Shown: one piece after another, positions 1 through 8,419 of the stretch
Position numbering within the stretch: the stretch's first letter is position 1
Layout: each line of letters starts with the position of its first letter
NCBI GenBank assembly: GCA_015067175.1
Contig: SVMX01000004.1
Location: 124,001-188,000 of the forward strand
From: Oscillospiraceae bacterium
Lineage (GTDB): Bacteria > Bacillota > Clostridia > Oscillospirales > Ruminococcaceae
Length of the DNA: 64,000 bases
Direction of reading: 5' to 3'
Made by a program: the position numbers and the translations under genes
Notes under the pieces: model-generated
What the model was told of the DNA's origin: nothing
Database searches by the model: none
The model's input: only the letters and a program-made list of their open reading frames with translations

Positions 1-255
1 GGACTTACACAGAGCCTTGCACGCGAGCTTGGAAAATACAATATCCGCGTAAATGCCGTTGCTCCCGGAGTTACGCGCACCGACATGGTTGCTTCGCTTC
101 CCGAGGAGATGGTAGCACGAGTTGCGGCGGGAATACCTCTCGGACGTGTGGGAGAGCCTGAAGAGGTCGCAAATGCGTTCCTGTTCCTTGCAAGCGATAT
201 GGCAAGCTACATCTCGGGTGCGATACTCGCCGTTGACGGCGCAACAGTGAACTGA
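1..255 (+). CDS. SDR-family oxidoreductase, C-terminal part (FabG-like)
   Basis: Only the last 84 codons are inside the window; the gene starts upstream. The visible part carries the C-terminal signature of classical short-chain dehydrogenases: a Rossmann-core stretch NIRVNAVAPGVTRTDM, then GRVGEPEEVANAFLFLASD and the closing SGAILAVDGA. This closely resembles 3-oxoacyl-ACP reductase FabG and related NAD(P)H-dependent enzymes. The catalytic Tyr-x-x-x-Lys pair and the cofactor loop lie before base 1, so substrate and cofactor cannot be judged. FabG of fatty-acid synthesis is one option; a sugar or steroid dehydrogenase of the same family is another. A hairpin terminator follows directly. Confidence 0.85.
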   Translation, partial: GLTQSLARELGKYNIRVNAVAPGVTRTDMVASLPEEMVARVAAGIPLGRVGEPEEVANAFLFLASDMASYISGAILAVDGATVN

Positions 256-264
256 TATATTTAA

Positions 265-300
265 AAGCTCACCGATATTATTTCGGTGAGCTTAATTTGT
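265..300 (+). terminator. Intrinsic terminator after the SDR gene
   Basis: An 11-bp perfect inverted repeat (265-275 with 283-293, loop of 7) is followed by a short T-rich tract. It lies 9 bases after the SDR stop codon. Confidence 0.75.
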
Positions 301-417
301 CGTTGTTTGCCGCGCAGACCTGTGTTCCGATAAAAAATAAGTCTTTGTACTTGATTTTTTATTGGTAAAGTAGTACAATATTATTAGTTGATACTATATC
401 TGACAGGGAGGGTTACA

Positions 418-1800
418 GTGAAGCTTCATTGGAATACAAGATACCTTACTATAGCGGCATACGCTGTAGGCTCAATAGTTGTGAGCGCTCTTGCTATACT
501 GCTTATCTTCAAATTTGACTCGGTCATGGAGAAGCTGTCGGTATTTGGCGCGATCGCAACGCCCATAATCATCGGCATATTTGTAGCCTATCTGCTCAAT
601 CCGCTTATGACGTGGATAGAGACTAAATGGTTCAAAAAATGGTCGAAATCGGAAGATCACAAAAAGCGCGGCAGAGCGCGTGCATTGGCGCTGACTCTTA
701 CAATGCTGTTTGTTGTTGCGGCATTGGCGCTGGTCGTTGTTATGGTTATACCTGAGCTAGTTGATAACATCATCACCATATTCTCGAATATGGATTCATA
801 CATCGCAACAGTAAACGATTTTCTTAATGAAACATTTGAAAACAATCCCACACTGCTCGAGTTTTTCGATAACCCTCTTAATAACTTCAGCCAGTTCATC
901 ACCAACCTATGGGAAGAGTACTCAAACGAGCTGCTCACATTTGCAGGAAACCTCGCAAACGGCGTTTGGTCTGTACTCTCCGCGATGTACAATTTCATCA
1001 TCGGACTTGTCATCTCGATATATCTCCTCGCTAAAAAAGAGATGTTCATCGGTCAGACGAAGAAGCTTATCTTTGCTTGTGTAAAGGTAAAGCGCGCTCA
1101 GCGTTTTCTTGCTATATGCCGCGAGGCGAGCAAGAAATTCCTTGGCTCTATCATGGGTAAGATCATTGAGGCGCTCATCGTTGCCTGCTTCTGCTTTATC
1201 GGCTGCACCTGCCTCAGCCTGCCGTATTCACTGCTTATTTCTGCGATAATGTTCGTATTTAACCTCATACCTTTTATCGGCCCGTTTATCGGCTGCATTC
1301 CCTGTACGCTGCTTCTGCTGCTGTCGGGCGACCCTATGAGCGCACTGTGGTTTGTGATATTCATTCTCATACTTCAGAATATCGACGGAAACATCATCTC
1401 TCCGTGGATACTGGGCGACTCTACAGGTCTTCCCGCTGTATGGGTGCTCATCGCCATTCTTATCGGCGGCGGATTCTTTGGCGTGCTTGGTATGCTCCTC
1501 GGTGTGCCTGTGTGTGCAGTTATCTATATGCTGTTCAAGGAGTTTATCGAGGGCAAGCTTCGAAAACGTAAGCTGCCGCTAAAAACAAACGACTATGTCG
1601 GCGATGTCGGGTATATAACTCCTGAATATCAATGCGACGAGTCTGAATATGAAGCTCCCATTACCGCTTCTGTTACTTCCGAGGTGCACAAGCCTACATT
1701 TAAAGAGGTGCTAGTCAATAAAAAGGACGAATATAAAAAGCGCTTCCATATAGGCGAGAAAAAGAAAAACGCTGACGAAAAGAAAGAACCAAAAAAATAA
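418..1800 (+). CDS. AI-2E family transporter (PerM/YdiK-type permease)
   Basis: A 460-residue polytopic membrane protein. It has an N-terminal transmembrane pair, a large central loop (about residues 100-200), a cluster of C-terminal membrane helices with the family-typical FNLIPFIGPFIG, and a charged lysine/glutamate-rich cytoplasmic tail. This architecture is that of the AI-2E/PerM superfamily (formerly UPF0118); members have been linked to autoinducer-2 export, Na+/H+ exchange and other roles, so the substrate is open. I place the start at the GTG at 418, because a GGGAGGG ribosome site ends 5 bases before it; an upstream TTG at 388 has no such site. The gene stands alone between two hairpin terminators. 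Confidence 0.85.
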   Translation: MKLHWNTRYLTIAAYAVGSIVVSALAILLIFKFDSVMEKLSVFGAIATPIIIGIFVAYLLNPLMTWIETKWFKKWSKSEDHKKRGRARALALTLTMLFVVAALALVVVMVIPELVDNIITIFSNMDSYIATVNDFLNETFENNPTLLEFFDNPLNNFSQFITNLWEEYSNELLTFAGNLANGVWSVLSAMYNFIIGLVISIYLLAKKEMFIGQTKKLIFACVKVKRAQRFLAICREASKKFLGSIMGKIIEALIVACFCFIGCTCLSLPYSLLISAIMFVFNLIPFIGPFIGCIPCTLLLLLSGDPMSALWFVIFILILQNIDGNIISPWILGDSTGLPAVWVLIAILIGGGFFGVLGMLLGVPVCAVIYMLFKEFIEGKLRKRKLPLKTNDYVGDVGYITPEYQCDESEYEAPITASVTSEVHKPTFKEVLVNKKDEYKKRFHIGEKKKNADEKKEPKK

Positions 1801-1807
1801 ACTGTAA

Positions 1808-1849
1808 AAAAGCTGCTTTCGGTATGAACTGAAAGCAGCTTTTTTTGAA
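1808..1849. terminator. Bidirectional terminator between convergent genes
   Basis: A 13-bp stem (1808-1820 with 1831-1843, loop of 10) is flanked by A-run and T-run, so it can end the permease transcript (+) and the glycosylase operon (-). Confidence 0.85.
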
Positions 1850-1857
1850 TAACTTTT

Positions 1858-2355
1858 TTATTTAAGATATTGCGCGATCGTTTGATAGCATTTTAGCATT
1901 TCCGCCTCGGATATAGTCCTGTTTGCAGGGCTTGTAGACGGCAGGCATATCGCAGATGGGAAGTCGTCTCCGAAAAACCTGCAATAAAGCGAATACGCCT
2001 TTTTGCCTGTAGTGAACACCGCTTTGATATCAGCCGTATCAAATATCTGTTTCAGATCATTTGGCACGGCATTTTTTATCGAAGCGTCTGAAGCGCCGTC
2101 TATATCACAGCTTTGCAGCACGTCCCAAAGAGCTATTCCATGCTTTTTGCACAGCATTTTTCTGCCCTCGATATCAGCAGGAAGCTCCTCGCCCAGGGCC
2201 TCGCTCAGCATACGCCAAAAACGGTTTTGCGGGTGCATATAGTAGAAACCCAGCGCTCTTGACTTAGGTGATGGGATAGAGCCGAGTATCAGCACCTTGG
2301 AGCTTTCGTCATACAGCGGCGGAAACTCATGAAAAACACGTTTTTCAGAACTCAT
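1858..2355 (-). CDS. Hypoxanthine/deoxyinosine-type DNA glycosylase (UDG superfamily)
   Basis: The 165-residue product has the N-terminal pattern of the family-6 uracil-DNA-glycosylase-like (Hdg) enzymes: LILGSIPSPKSRALGF, then YMHPQNRFWRML. The C-terminal part contains LPSTSPANR, matching the second active-site loop. Family members excise hypoxanthine (deaminated adenine) from DNA, which would make this a base-excision repair enzyme in the cytoplasm. I start at the ATG at 2355 (MSSEKRVF) rather than an earlier in-frame codon at 2412, because the extra residues lie inside the upstream Dabb gene and do not fit the family; the genes then overlap by 11 bases. It is the last gene of the GH5-Dabb-glycosylase unit. 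A true Ung is encoded separately at 58 kb. Confidence 0.8.
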   Translation of the reverse strand: MSSEKRVFHEFPPLYDESSKVLILGSIPSPKSRALGFYYMHPQNRFWRMLSEALGEELPADIEGRKMLCKKHGIALWDVLQSCDIDGASDASIKNAVPNDLKQIFDTADIKAVFTTGKKAYSLYCRFFGDDFPSAICLPSTSPANRTISEAEMLKCYQTIAQYLK

Positions 2356-2632
2356 AATCGCAGCTTGCGGACTCGGTGCGGATACTCTTGCAGAAATCCG
2401 AAACTGCCACATGAAGCGGATTTACGCTGTAGGACTTCAAGTCCTCCATGCTGTCAAACTCAGACACCAGCACGGCGTCATAGCTTCTTTCGGAGGGGTT
2501 GATGTTAATGCCTACCTCCATTGCGCGTATCTCGGGTATCTGACCCTTCAGCGCAAGAAGCTTATCACGGAAAAGCAGCATATTCTCCTGCTCGCCCTCT
2601 TTAAATCTCCACATTACAATATGCTTTACCAT
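2345..2632 (-). CDS. Dabb-family (stress-responsive alpha/beta barrel) protein
   Basis: The 95-residue protein opens with MVKHIVMWRFKEG and continues through a short ferredoxin-like fold ending in HVAVSDFCKSI, the pattern of Dabb domain proteins. These are small dimeric alpha/beta barrels found in many bacteria and plants; most bacterial members have no established activity. The start at 2632 follows an AGGTTAAAAAG ribosome site. It lies 18 bases after the GH5-like gene and overlaps the glycosylase gene, so the three are probably co-transcribed. Nothing in the sequence shows a metal site or a defined substrate. Confidence 0.82.
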   Translation of the reverse strand: MVKHIVMWRFKEGEQENMLLFRDKLLALKGQIPEIRAMEVGININPSERSYDAVLVSEFDSMEDLKSYSVNPLHVAVSDFCKSIRTESASCDYEF

Positions 2633-2650
2633 AACTTTTTAACCTCCATA

Positions 2651-3877
2651 TCATGCGGCTTCGCTTTCCTCTGCGGGAGTGTATGTGCCGTTAAGTATAG
2701 CCGTCATACGCTCTCCTGCAAGCTGAACGCAAGCCCACTGCTCTTTACCGTCATTGCTGGAGAACAGGTCGCGGTCTGTCCATGCCATAACGCCGTTCCA
2801 ACCGTTGTTGTATGCCCATTCATAGCAATCCTCGATAGGCTTGACGTCCTTTCTCGACACCTTTATACCCTCATGCGAGCATTCGCCGACAACGCGGGGC
2901 TTGCTTATGTCGATACCGAACTCCTCGGCAGTTGCAACGAACGGACAGCTGAACCACTGGTACTGCCAATCGTAATAATGCACAGATGTAAAGTCGATGA
3001 ATGCATTTTCGTTATCATAACGGCTCTGAAGGAATTTATCAGAACTATAATCGCCCTCGTGCTTAGCGCTATTGTACTTTATCATTCCAAAACCGATAGT
3101 AACCAGCATATCATCTGTGTTTTCGTGGATAGCCGCACAGGCTCTTGCGAAATAATCGCCGAGGCAGTCCCAAGATATCTGACCGCACTCTGCGTTTTCG
3201 TGCACCCAGTCAGGCTCGTTGATAAGGTCGATGCTCCACACATAATCGTTGCTGTCATAACGCTTGCAGAACGGGATAACATAGTTTTCTATGTAGCTGT
3301 CGATTTTCTCGGTGTCCTGCACCATTGCGCGCCAGCGGGTGTGCTTGTAGTTTTCGTCCTTGAAATGGTCAAACGACATGAGCGTTGCCATGATGTATAT
3401 CTCGTTCTCTGCTGCGAGTGTGAACAGCGAGTCGAGGTCCTGCCAATGCTTTTCGGTAGCACCCGAAACATTACCTCTTTCGTCGATCTCAACGCCATTG
3501 TTTCCGCTGCAGTTTATCCAGATACGGCAGGAATTGAAGCCCTTTTCGTTCATCATTGCAAAAACGTCCTGCCAGTAGTCCGCATTATAGCCGCCGCCGA
3601 AATCGTCCCACTTCTGCCACGGAACATTCATACCTGTGAGCCATACCTCTTCGCCTGCGAGCTTAAAGGTGTTGTCCTCGATATAAATGTTGGCTCCGTC
3701 ATACGGGCCAAGCTCGGGCTGCTGAGTATCGGCGTCTCCCGAAGAAGTGTTGTCCGAAACGGAAGTATCGCTTGATGTGCCCGAATCGCTCGTTGAGCTT
3801 TCGCCCGAATTGCCGCAGCCTGTCAGCAATACACAGCCTGTCAATAGAGCGGCTAATATTCTGGTGATCTTGTTCAT
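2651..3877 (-). CDS. Secreted lipoprotein, GH5-like glycoside hydrolase (mannanase/cellulase clan)
   Basis: A 408-residue lipoprotein: signal peptide with lipobox LLTGC (lipidated Cys about residue 21), a Ser/Thr-rich spacer to about residue 55, then a (beta/alpha)8 glycosidase domain. The acid/base glutamate is E221 in LINEPDW and the likely nucleophile is E332 in VVGECSHEG. This places it in clan GH-A, closest in look to GH5-type beta-mannanases and endoglucanases; the exact substrate cannot be read. It would be anchored to the outer face of the membrane and act on plant polysaccharide. A strong AAGGAGG site precedes the ATG. It begins just after the murA-walJ terminator and no separate promoter is obvious, so read-through is possible. 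Confidence 0.85.
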   Translation of the reverse strand: MNKITRILAALLTGCVLLTGCGNSGESSTSDSGTSSDTSVSDNTSSGDADTQQPELGPYDGANIYIEDNTFKLAGEEVWLTGMNVPWQKWDDFGGGYNADYWQDVFAMMNEKGFNSCRIWINCSGNNGVEIDERGNVSGATEKHWQDLDSLFTLAAENEIYIMATLMSFDHFKDENYKHTRWRAMVQDTEKIDSYIENYVIPFCKRYDSNDYVWSIDLINEPDWVHENAECGQISWDCLGDYFARACAAIHENTDDMLVTIGFGMIKYNSAKHEGDYSSDKFLQSRYDNENAFIDFTSVHYYDWQYQWFSCPFVATAEEFGIDISKPRVVGECSHEGIKVSRKDVKPIEDCYEWAYNNGWNGVMAWTDRDLFSSNDGKEQWACVQLAGERMTAILNGTYTPAEESEAA

Positions 3878-3896
3878 GTTTCCTCCTTAATAATTC

Positions 3897-3923
3897 CAAA
3901 ACAGCCCGCGCAGTGCGGGCTGT
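3897..3923 (-). terminator. Intrinsic terminator of murA-walJ
   Basis: A 9-bp GC-rich stem (3901-3909 with 3915-3923) is followed on the minus strand by TTTT. It lies 15 bases past the walJ stop and just before the GH5-like gene. Confidence 0.75.
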
Positions 3924-3937
3924 AAAGCTTATTGATG

Positions 3938-4735
3938 TTAAAGCGCTATGTATTGACCCTCGGTCACGATAGGTGCGATATCCAGCGTGAAATCACAGCC
4001 GCAGCGCATACCTTTTTTCTGCAAATAGGAGCAGGTGCATGAATATGCGGTGTTTGGAGTGTTGTTTTCACGGCTGAGATGTCCAAGGATCAATCTTGTC
4101 GTACCGCCGTTTATCAGCTTTTCTGCAAACTCTGCGGCGGCGGCATTTGAAAGGTGCCCGATATCAGACGCTATCCTGCGTTTTAGCACAGGCGAATAAT
4201 TCGGGTTTCTGCGGAGCATATCTATATCATAATTCGATTCAAGAAGCACCGCGTCACAACCGAGCAGGCTACGCTCAACCTCCTCTGTCACAGTGCCGAT
4301 ATCAGTACAAACAGCGATATTCAAGCCGTTGTAATTTATCCTGTATCCAACGCTTTCGGGCGTATCGTGAGGCGTGTGGAATGCCGTAACCTCAAACTCC
4401 GCACTTTTGTAGCCCTCTTTGAAGATATCAAAAAGCCTCGCCGTATCGGGAAGCGGATTTTTTACGCTGCTTTTCAGCGCTGCGATCGTCCCCGCGCTTG
4501 CAAATATTGGGATATTTGTATGTTTTGCAAGAACATTCAGTCCCTTTACATGGTCGATATGCTCATGCGTGATAAATATCGCCTCTATCTGTCCGATATC
4601 GGTGTCAATAAGCGACAGGGCGTTTTTCAGCGAGTTGAACGCACAGCCGTCGTCAATAAGGATACCGTGACCCTTTGTTCCGACAAAGGTGCAGTTTCCT
4701 GTGCTTGAGCTGCATATCGGATATATCCTAGCCAT
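3938..4735 (-). CDS. walJ: MBL-fold metallo-hydrolase, WalJ/YycJ family
   Basis: A 265-residue metallo-beta-lactamase-fold protein. It starts with the YycJ-type SSSTGNCTFVGTKGHGILIDDG, has the metal motif HEHIDH near residue 57, a CTDIG motif around residue 147 and LGHLSRENN near residue 220. YycJ/WalJ proteins of Firmicutes are usually tied to the WalRK cell-wall system and have been reported to have 5'-3' DNA exonuclease activity. Here there is no walRK; instead the gene follows murA, with the murA stop TGA sharing its A with the walJ ATG, so translation is coupled. The last residues sit right before a terminator. Confidence 0.85.
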   Translation of the reverse strand: MARIYPICSSSTGNCTFVGTKGHGILIDDGCAFNSLKNALSLIDTDIGQIEAIFITHEHIDHVKGLNVLAKHTNIPIFASAGTIAALKSSVKNPLPDTARLFDIFKEGYKSAEFEVTAFHTPHDTPESVGYRINYNGLNIAVCTDIGTVTEEVERSLLGCDAVLLESNYDIDMLRRNPNYSPVLKRRIASDIGHLSNAAAAEFAEKLINGGTTRLILGHLSRENNTPNTAYSCTCSYLQKKGMRCGCDFTLDIAPIVTEGQYIAL

Positions 4736-6033
4736 CAGATAGCCTTTCTAGCTTTCTTTTCAGACGCAACAGGGTCAGGCTCATCTACCTTTTCGATGTC
4801 AGCGCCGAGCAGGCGGAGCTTTTCCTCCATGTTCTCGTAACCGCGCTCCACATGATAGATGTCATATATTTCAGACACGCCTTCTGCGCCAAGTGCGGCA
4901 ACTATAAGCGCTGCGCCGGCACGAAGGTCGGTAGCCTTAACAGGTGCGCCCTTGAGCGAATCCACGCCCTCGATAACGGCAACTCTGCCCTCTACCGAGA
5001 TATTTGCGCCCATTCTGCGAAGCTCGTCAACATAACGGAAACGATTGTCGAAGATGCTTTCTGTCACCATACTTGCGCCCTTTGCACAGGTAAGCACTGC
5101 CGCCATCTGGGGCTGCATATCTGTGGGGAAACCGGGGTGCGGCTGAGTTTTAACGGTGGTGCCGACATAATTGTCGCCGCCGATAACTCTCACTGCGTCA
5201 TCGAACTGCTCTACCTTTACGCCGATCTTAACAAGCTTCTGAGTGATAGGCTCGAGATGTTTGGGAATAACATTTTTAATAAGGATATCGCTTCTGGTTG
5301 CGGCAGCTACGGCCATGAATGTACCCGCCTCGATCTGGTCGGGAATAACGCTGTAGTTTGTGCCGCGCAGATACTTCACACCGCGTATTTTAACCACATC
5401 GGTGCCTGCGCCGAGGATATCCGCGCCCATGGAGTTGAGGAAATTCGCGAGATCAACAACATGAGGCTCTTTCGCTGCATTTTCGATTATAGTAAGACCG
5501 TCAGCCTTTACCGCCGCCATGATTCCGTTAATGGTAGCGCCAACGGAGTTTTTGTCAAAGAATATCTGATTGCCGACAAGCCTGTCAGCGGTGAGGTTCA
5601 CCATACCGCCGTCGATAGTATAAGCAGCGCCGAGAGCTGCAAAGCACTTTAAATGCTGATCTATCGGACGATCGCCGAGATCGCAGCCGCCCGGCATGGA
5701 AACATGAGCCTCGTGAAAACGACCAAGCAGAGTGCCGAGGAAATAGGACGAAGCTCTCATGAGCTTAGCCTTTTCATAAGGCACAGGGATATTGCGCAGA
5801 GTACGCGGGTCGATCTCGACCGTTGTTTTGTTCAGCATACGAACATTTGCGCCCATCTCGGACATGATCTGAAGAATTATAGTGACATCGCTGATATTAG
5901 GTATATTTTCAATAACGCAGGGCTCATCGGAAAGGATAGCCGCAGGGAGTATCGCAGCAACCGCATTTTTTGCGCCGCTGATAACTACCTCACCGCTGAG
6001 CTTCTTTCCGCCCTTGATAACGTACTTTTCCAA
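4735..6033 (-). CDS. murA: UDP-N-acetylglucosamine 1-carboxyvinyltransferase
   Basis: MurA transfers enolpyruvate from PEP to UDP-GlcNAc, the first committed step of peptidoglycan synthesis in the cytoplasm. The 432-residue length is normal. The N-terminal KN pair is in SGAKNAV (residues 20-25), and the catalytic, fosfomycin-reactive cysteine is C117 in MPGGCDLGDRP. Late motifs HPGFPTDMQPQ and DLRAGAAL are also present. The C-terminal tail (about 12 residues, charged) is slightly longer than usual. It is first in a two-gene unit with walJ, driven by an extended -10 promoter about 115 bases upstream. Most clostridia carry two MurA paralogs; only this one is in view. Confidence 0.96.
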   Translation of the reverse strand: MEKYVIKGGKKLSGEVVISGAKNAVAAILPAAILSDEPCVIENIPNISDVTIILQIMSEMGANVRMLNKTTVEIDPRTLRNIPVPYEKAKLMRASSYFLGTLLGRFHEAHVSMPGGCDLGDRPIDQHLKCFAALGAAYTIDGGMVNLTADRLVGNQIFFDKNSVGATINGIMAAVKADGLTIIENAAKEPHVVDLANFLNSMGADILGAGTDVVKIRGVKYLRGTNYSVIPDQIEAGTFMAVAAATRSDILIKNVIPKHLEPITQKLVKIGVKVEQFDDAVRVIGGDNYVGTTVKTQPHPGFPTDMQPQMAAVLTCAKGASMVTESIFDNRFRYVDELRRMGANISVEGRVAVIEGVDSLKGAPVKATDLRAGAALIVAALGAEGVSEIYDIYHVERGYENMEEKLRLLGADIEKVDEPDPVASEKKARKAI

Positions 6034-6145
6034 AGAAACACTTCCCCTCGTCCCCTATAATCGGGACTGCAATAATATATTGAAACGCCGCCTCGCAGCG
6101 CTAAGTATCAAACACAGGCGAGAATGTATACACTCGCACGTTAAT

Positions 6146-6156
6146 ATTATATCATA
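6146..6156 (-). promoter_or_regulatory. Extended -10 promoter for murA-walJ
   Basis: On the minus strand the sequence TGATATAAT gives a perfect -10 box with the extended TGn element. The -35 region 17 bases upstream (TTTAAT) is poor, as is common for extended -10 promoters. It implies a leader of roughly 110 bases. Confidence 0.6.
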
Positions 6157-6465
6157 TTCAAACTGAAAATTAAAGTGGTTGAAGCAAAAAAAATGTCGAT
6201 TTTACTCTTTTTGTAACTTTCAACAAAAACATGGTTGAAAACTTTCTGTTTTTATCAAAGGATAAAGTATCGGCGCACATTTTCCGCTGCGTATATTATT
6301 GACCTGTGGGGCTAAAATAATCTTTCCGTAAGAAAAAACCTTAATAACATAAAAAATACTGCTACTCCGGACAACCGTACAAATTTTTTCTCAATCAGAA
6401 TAAACTATCTTCAATACTTTGAATGCCATTTTTGCAACACGACCGCCTATCTGCATTAAAACCCA
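6157..6465. other. Intergenic region between the divergent murA and dapL promoters, with repeats
   Basis: No gene is visible. The region is AT-rich and holds a 7-bp inverted repeat TTTCAAC/GTTGAAA (6218-6224 with 6234-6240, 9-base spacer). The octamer TGGTTGAA occurs directly repeated at 6176-6183 and 6232-6239. These could be binding sites of a regulator shared by the two cell-wall genes, but no protein can be named. Confidence 0.4.
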
Positions 6466-6494
6466 TTGACAAAACCGCAAAATTATAATAAAAT
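6466..6494 (+). promoter_or_regulatory. Sigma-A-type promoter for dapL
   Basis: TTGACA at 6466-6471 and TAAAAT at 6489-6494 are 17 bases apart, 38 bases before the dapL ATG. Confidence 0.85.
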
Positions 6495-6532
6495 AATAAT
6501 GTATTTTTATTACACGAAAGGACGCAACTAAA

Positions 6533-7735
6533 ATGGCAAAGCTTAACGAAAATTTTTTCAACCTGAAAAAGAACTATCTGTTCATTGATATCGCAAAGAG
6601 GATAAAGGCTTACACAGCGGCTCACCCCGATGCAAAGCTTATCAGAATGGGTATCGGCGACGTTACACAGCCCCTTGCTCCCGTAGTCGTTGAGGCTATG
6701 GAAAAGGCTTGCCGCGAGATGGGCGTTAAGGAAACGTTCCGCGGCTATGAGGACAGCGGTGCAGGCTATGACTTTCTGCGTGACGCAGTTTCTGACTACT
6801 ACAAGAGCTTCGGCGCTGATGTTCCCGCCGCTGAGATACACATCTCCGACGGTGCAAAGAGCGACTGCGGCAACATAATCGACATCTTCGGCGAGGGAAA
6901 TGTCGTGCTCGTTACCGACCCCGCATACCCCGTATATGTTGACTCTAACGTTATGAGCGGAAACTCCGTTCTTTACGCTGACTCCAACGAGGAGAACGGC
7001 TTCGCGGCTATGCCTCCCAAGGACATCAAGGCTGACCTCATCTATCTGTGCAGCCCCAACAACCCCACAGGCTCTGTTTACACAAAGACACAGCTCAAGG
7101 AGTGGGTAGACTACGCTCTTTCTAACAACGCTATAATCATTTTTGATGCCGCTTATGAAGCATTTATCACCGATCCCGATCTGCCCAGAAGCATTTATCA
7201 GATCGAGGGGGCGAAAAAGTGCGCTATCGAGATTTGTTCGCTCTCTAAGACAGCAGGCTTCACAGGAACACGCTGCGGCTACACTGTAGTTCCCGAGGAT
7301 ATCATTCAGAAGAACAGCAAGGGCGAGGATGTAAAGATCGCTGACCTGTGGAACAGACGTCAGGGCAGCAAGTTCAACGGCGTTTCTTACCCTGTACAGC
7401 GCGGTGCTGAGGCTGTGTTTACCACTGAGGGTCAGAAGCAGACAAAAGCTACTATCGCTTACTATCAGGAGAACGCACGCATGATAGCAAAGACCTGCGA
7501 CGAGTTGGGTATAAGCTACACAGGCGGAATTAATTCCCCCTACATCTGGCTTAAGTGCCCCAAGGGCATGGGAAGCTGGGATTTCTTCGACTACTTGCTG
7601 AATGAGATCCAGGTCGTAGGCACTCCAGGTGCAGGCTTCGGCAAGAACGGCGACGGCTGGTTCAGACTGACCGCGTTCGGCACACACGAGGCTACCGCAG
7701 AGGCTATGGAAAGACTTAAAGGTCTTTTAAAGTAA
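6533..7735 (+). CDS. dapL: LL-diaminopimelate aminotransferase
   Basis: DapL converts tetrahydrodipicolinate straight to LL-diaminopimelate with glutamate as amino donor, bypassing the succinyl or acetyl branches of lysine and peptidoglycan-crosslink synthesis. The 400-residue fold-type-I PLP enzyme shows the family opening FFNLKKNYLFIDIAKRI, the substrate stretch GIGDVTQPL, NNPTG at about residues 176-180 and the PLP lysine K239 in SLSKTAGFTGTRCGY. An AAAGGA site lies 10 bases before the ATG. It is transcribed alone from a near-consensus promoter and ends at a hairpin. LysA at 15 kb completes the pathway. Codon use is strongly biased, suggesting high expression. Confidence 0.95.
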   Translation: MAKLNENFFNLKKNYLFIDIAKRIKAYTAAHPDAKLIRMGIGDVTQPLAPVVVEAMEKACREMGVKETFRGYEDSGAGYDFLRDAVSDYYKSFGADVPAAEIHISDGAKSDCGNIIDIFGEGNVVLVTDPAYPVYVDSNVMSGNSVLYADSNEENGFAAMPPKDIKADLIYLCSPNNPTGSVYTKTQLKEWVDYALSNNAIIIFDAAYEAFITDPDLPRSIYQIEGAKKCAIEICSLSKTAGFTGTRCGYTVVPEDIIQKNSKGEDVKIADLWNRRQGSKFNGVSYPVQRGAEAVFTTEGQKQTKATIAYYQENARMIAKTCDELGISYTGGINSPYIWLKCPKGMGSWDFFDYLLNEIQVVGTPGAGFGKNGDGWFRLTAFGTHEATAEAMERLKGLLK

Positions 7736-7743
7736 ATAAATCA

Positions 7744-7775
7744 AGGCTGTACGCTGTATGTGTACAGCCTTTTTA
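7744..7775. terminator. Terminator between dapL and the sigF operon
   Basis: A 9-bp stem (7744-7752 with 7762-7770) with TTTTT after it on the plus strand; it can serve both convergent units. Confidence 0.8.
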
Positions 7776-8417
7776 TATCAGCTTCTCCCTAAGCTCCGAT
7801 AATATCTTACGCTCCCTGCGCGAAACCTGCACCTGAGTCATTCCCAGAAGTGCTGCGGTCTGGCATTGGGTGAGCTCCTTGACATAACGCAAAAGGATAA
7901 GCTTTCGGTCGGCTTCGTCAAGCTCCGACAGGCACTGCCGCAAAGCAAGCCTGTCCACAAGTTTCTCCTCGCCCGAGCCGACAGGTATCTCAAGCGCTGC
8001 TTCATCGTCCGAAGCAGGAGATAACGACAACGGCGGAGCACTTGCGCTTATCGCTTCGGCAGCGACCTCATTCGAGACCCCAAGGCTTTCGGCGATATCG
8101 GATATTCTAGGCTCCTTGCCCGCGGCGATCATGCGGTCGCGCTCCCTTGCAGCTTTCAGCGACAGCTCTTTAAGGCTGCGGCTGACTTTTACCGTACCGC
8201 CGTCGCGAAACAGCCGCTTTATCTCACCAAGGATAACAGGCACGGCATACGTCGAAAAGCACAAGCCCCGTGTATGGTCGAAATTGTCATACGCCTTGAC
8301 TAGCCCCATGCTTCCCGCCGCAAAAAGCTCCTCATATTCTATACCTCTGCCGCGAAAACGGTTTGCAAGCGAATGTACCAGCGGCAGATTGCTTTCTATA
8401 AACTCATCGCGCTGCAC
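7773..8417 (-). CDS. sigF: RNA polymerase sporulation sigma factor SigF
   Basis: SigF directs forespore gene expression after asymmetric septation. The 214-residue protein has region 2 (NLPLVHSLANRFRGRG, then FAAGSMGLVKAYDNFD and FSTYAVPVILGEIKR) and a region 4 helix-turn-helix at the C-terminus (TQCQTAALLGMTQVQVSRRE). Context settles SigF over the similar SigG: it is third in a spoIIAA-spoIIAB-sigF operon. The start codon is GTG at 8417, 2 bases after the spoIIAB stop, so translation is coupled. The gene ends inside the T-run of the shared terminator. Confidence 0.95.
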   Translation of the reverse strand: MQRDEFIESNLPLVHSLANRFRGRGIEYEELFAAGSMGLVKAYDNFDHTRGLCFSTYAVPVILGEIKRLFRDGGTVKVSRSLKELSLKAARERDRMIAAGKEPRISDIAESLGVSNEVAAEAISASAPPLSLSPASDDEAALEIPVGSGEEKLVDRLALRQCLSELDEADRKLILLRYVKELTQCQTAALLGMTQVQVSRRERKILSELREKLI

Positions 8418-8419
8418 GT

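Noticed and set aside
2411-3775. 454-codon plus-strand ORF opposite the GH5-like gene
   Set aside because: Shadow frame; the reverse strand has signal peptide, lipobox and catalytic motifs.
6395-7687. 430-codon minus-strand ORF opposite dapL
   Set aside because: Shadow of dapL created by its biased codons; it extends across the dapL promoter.
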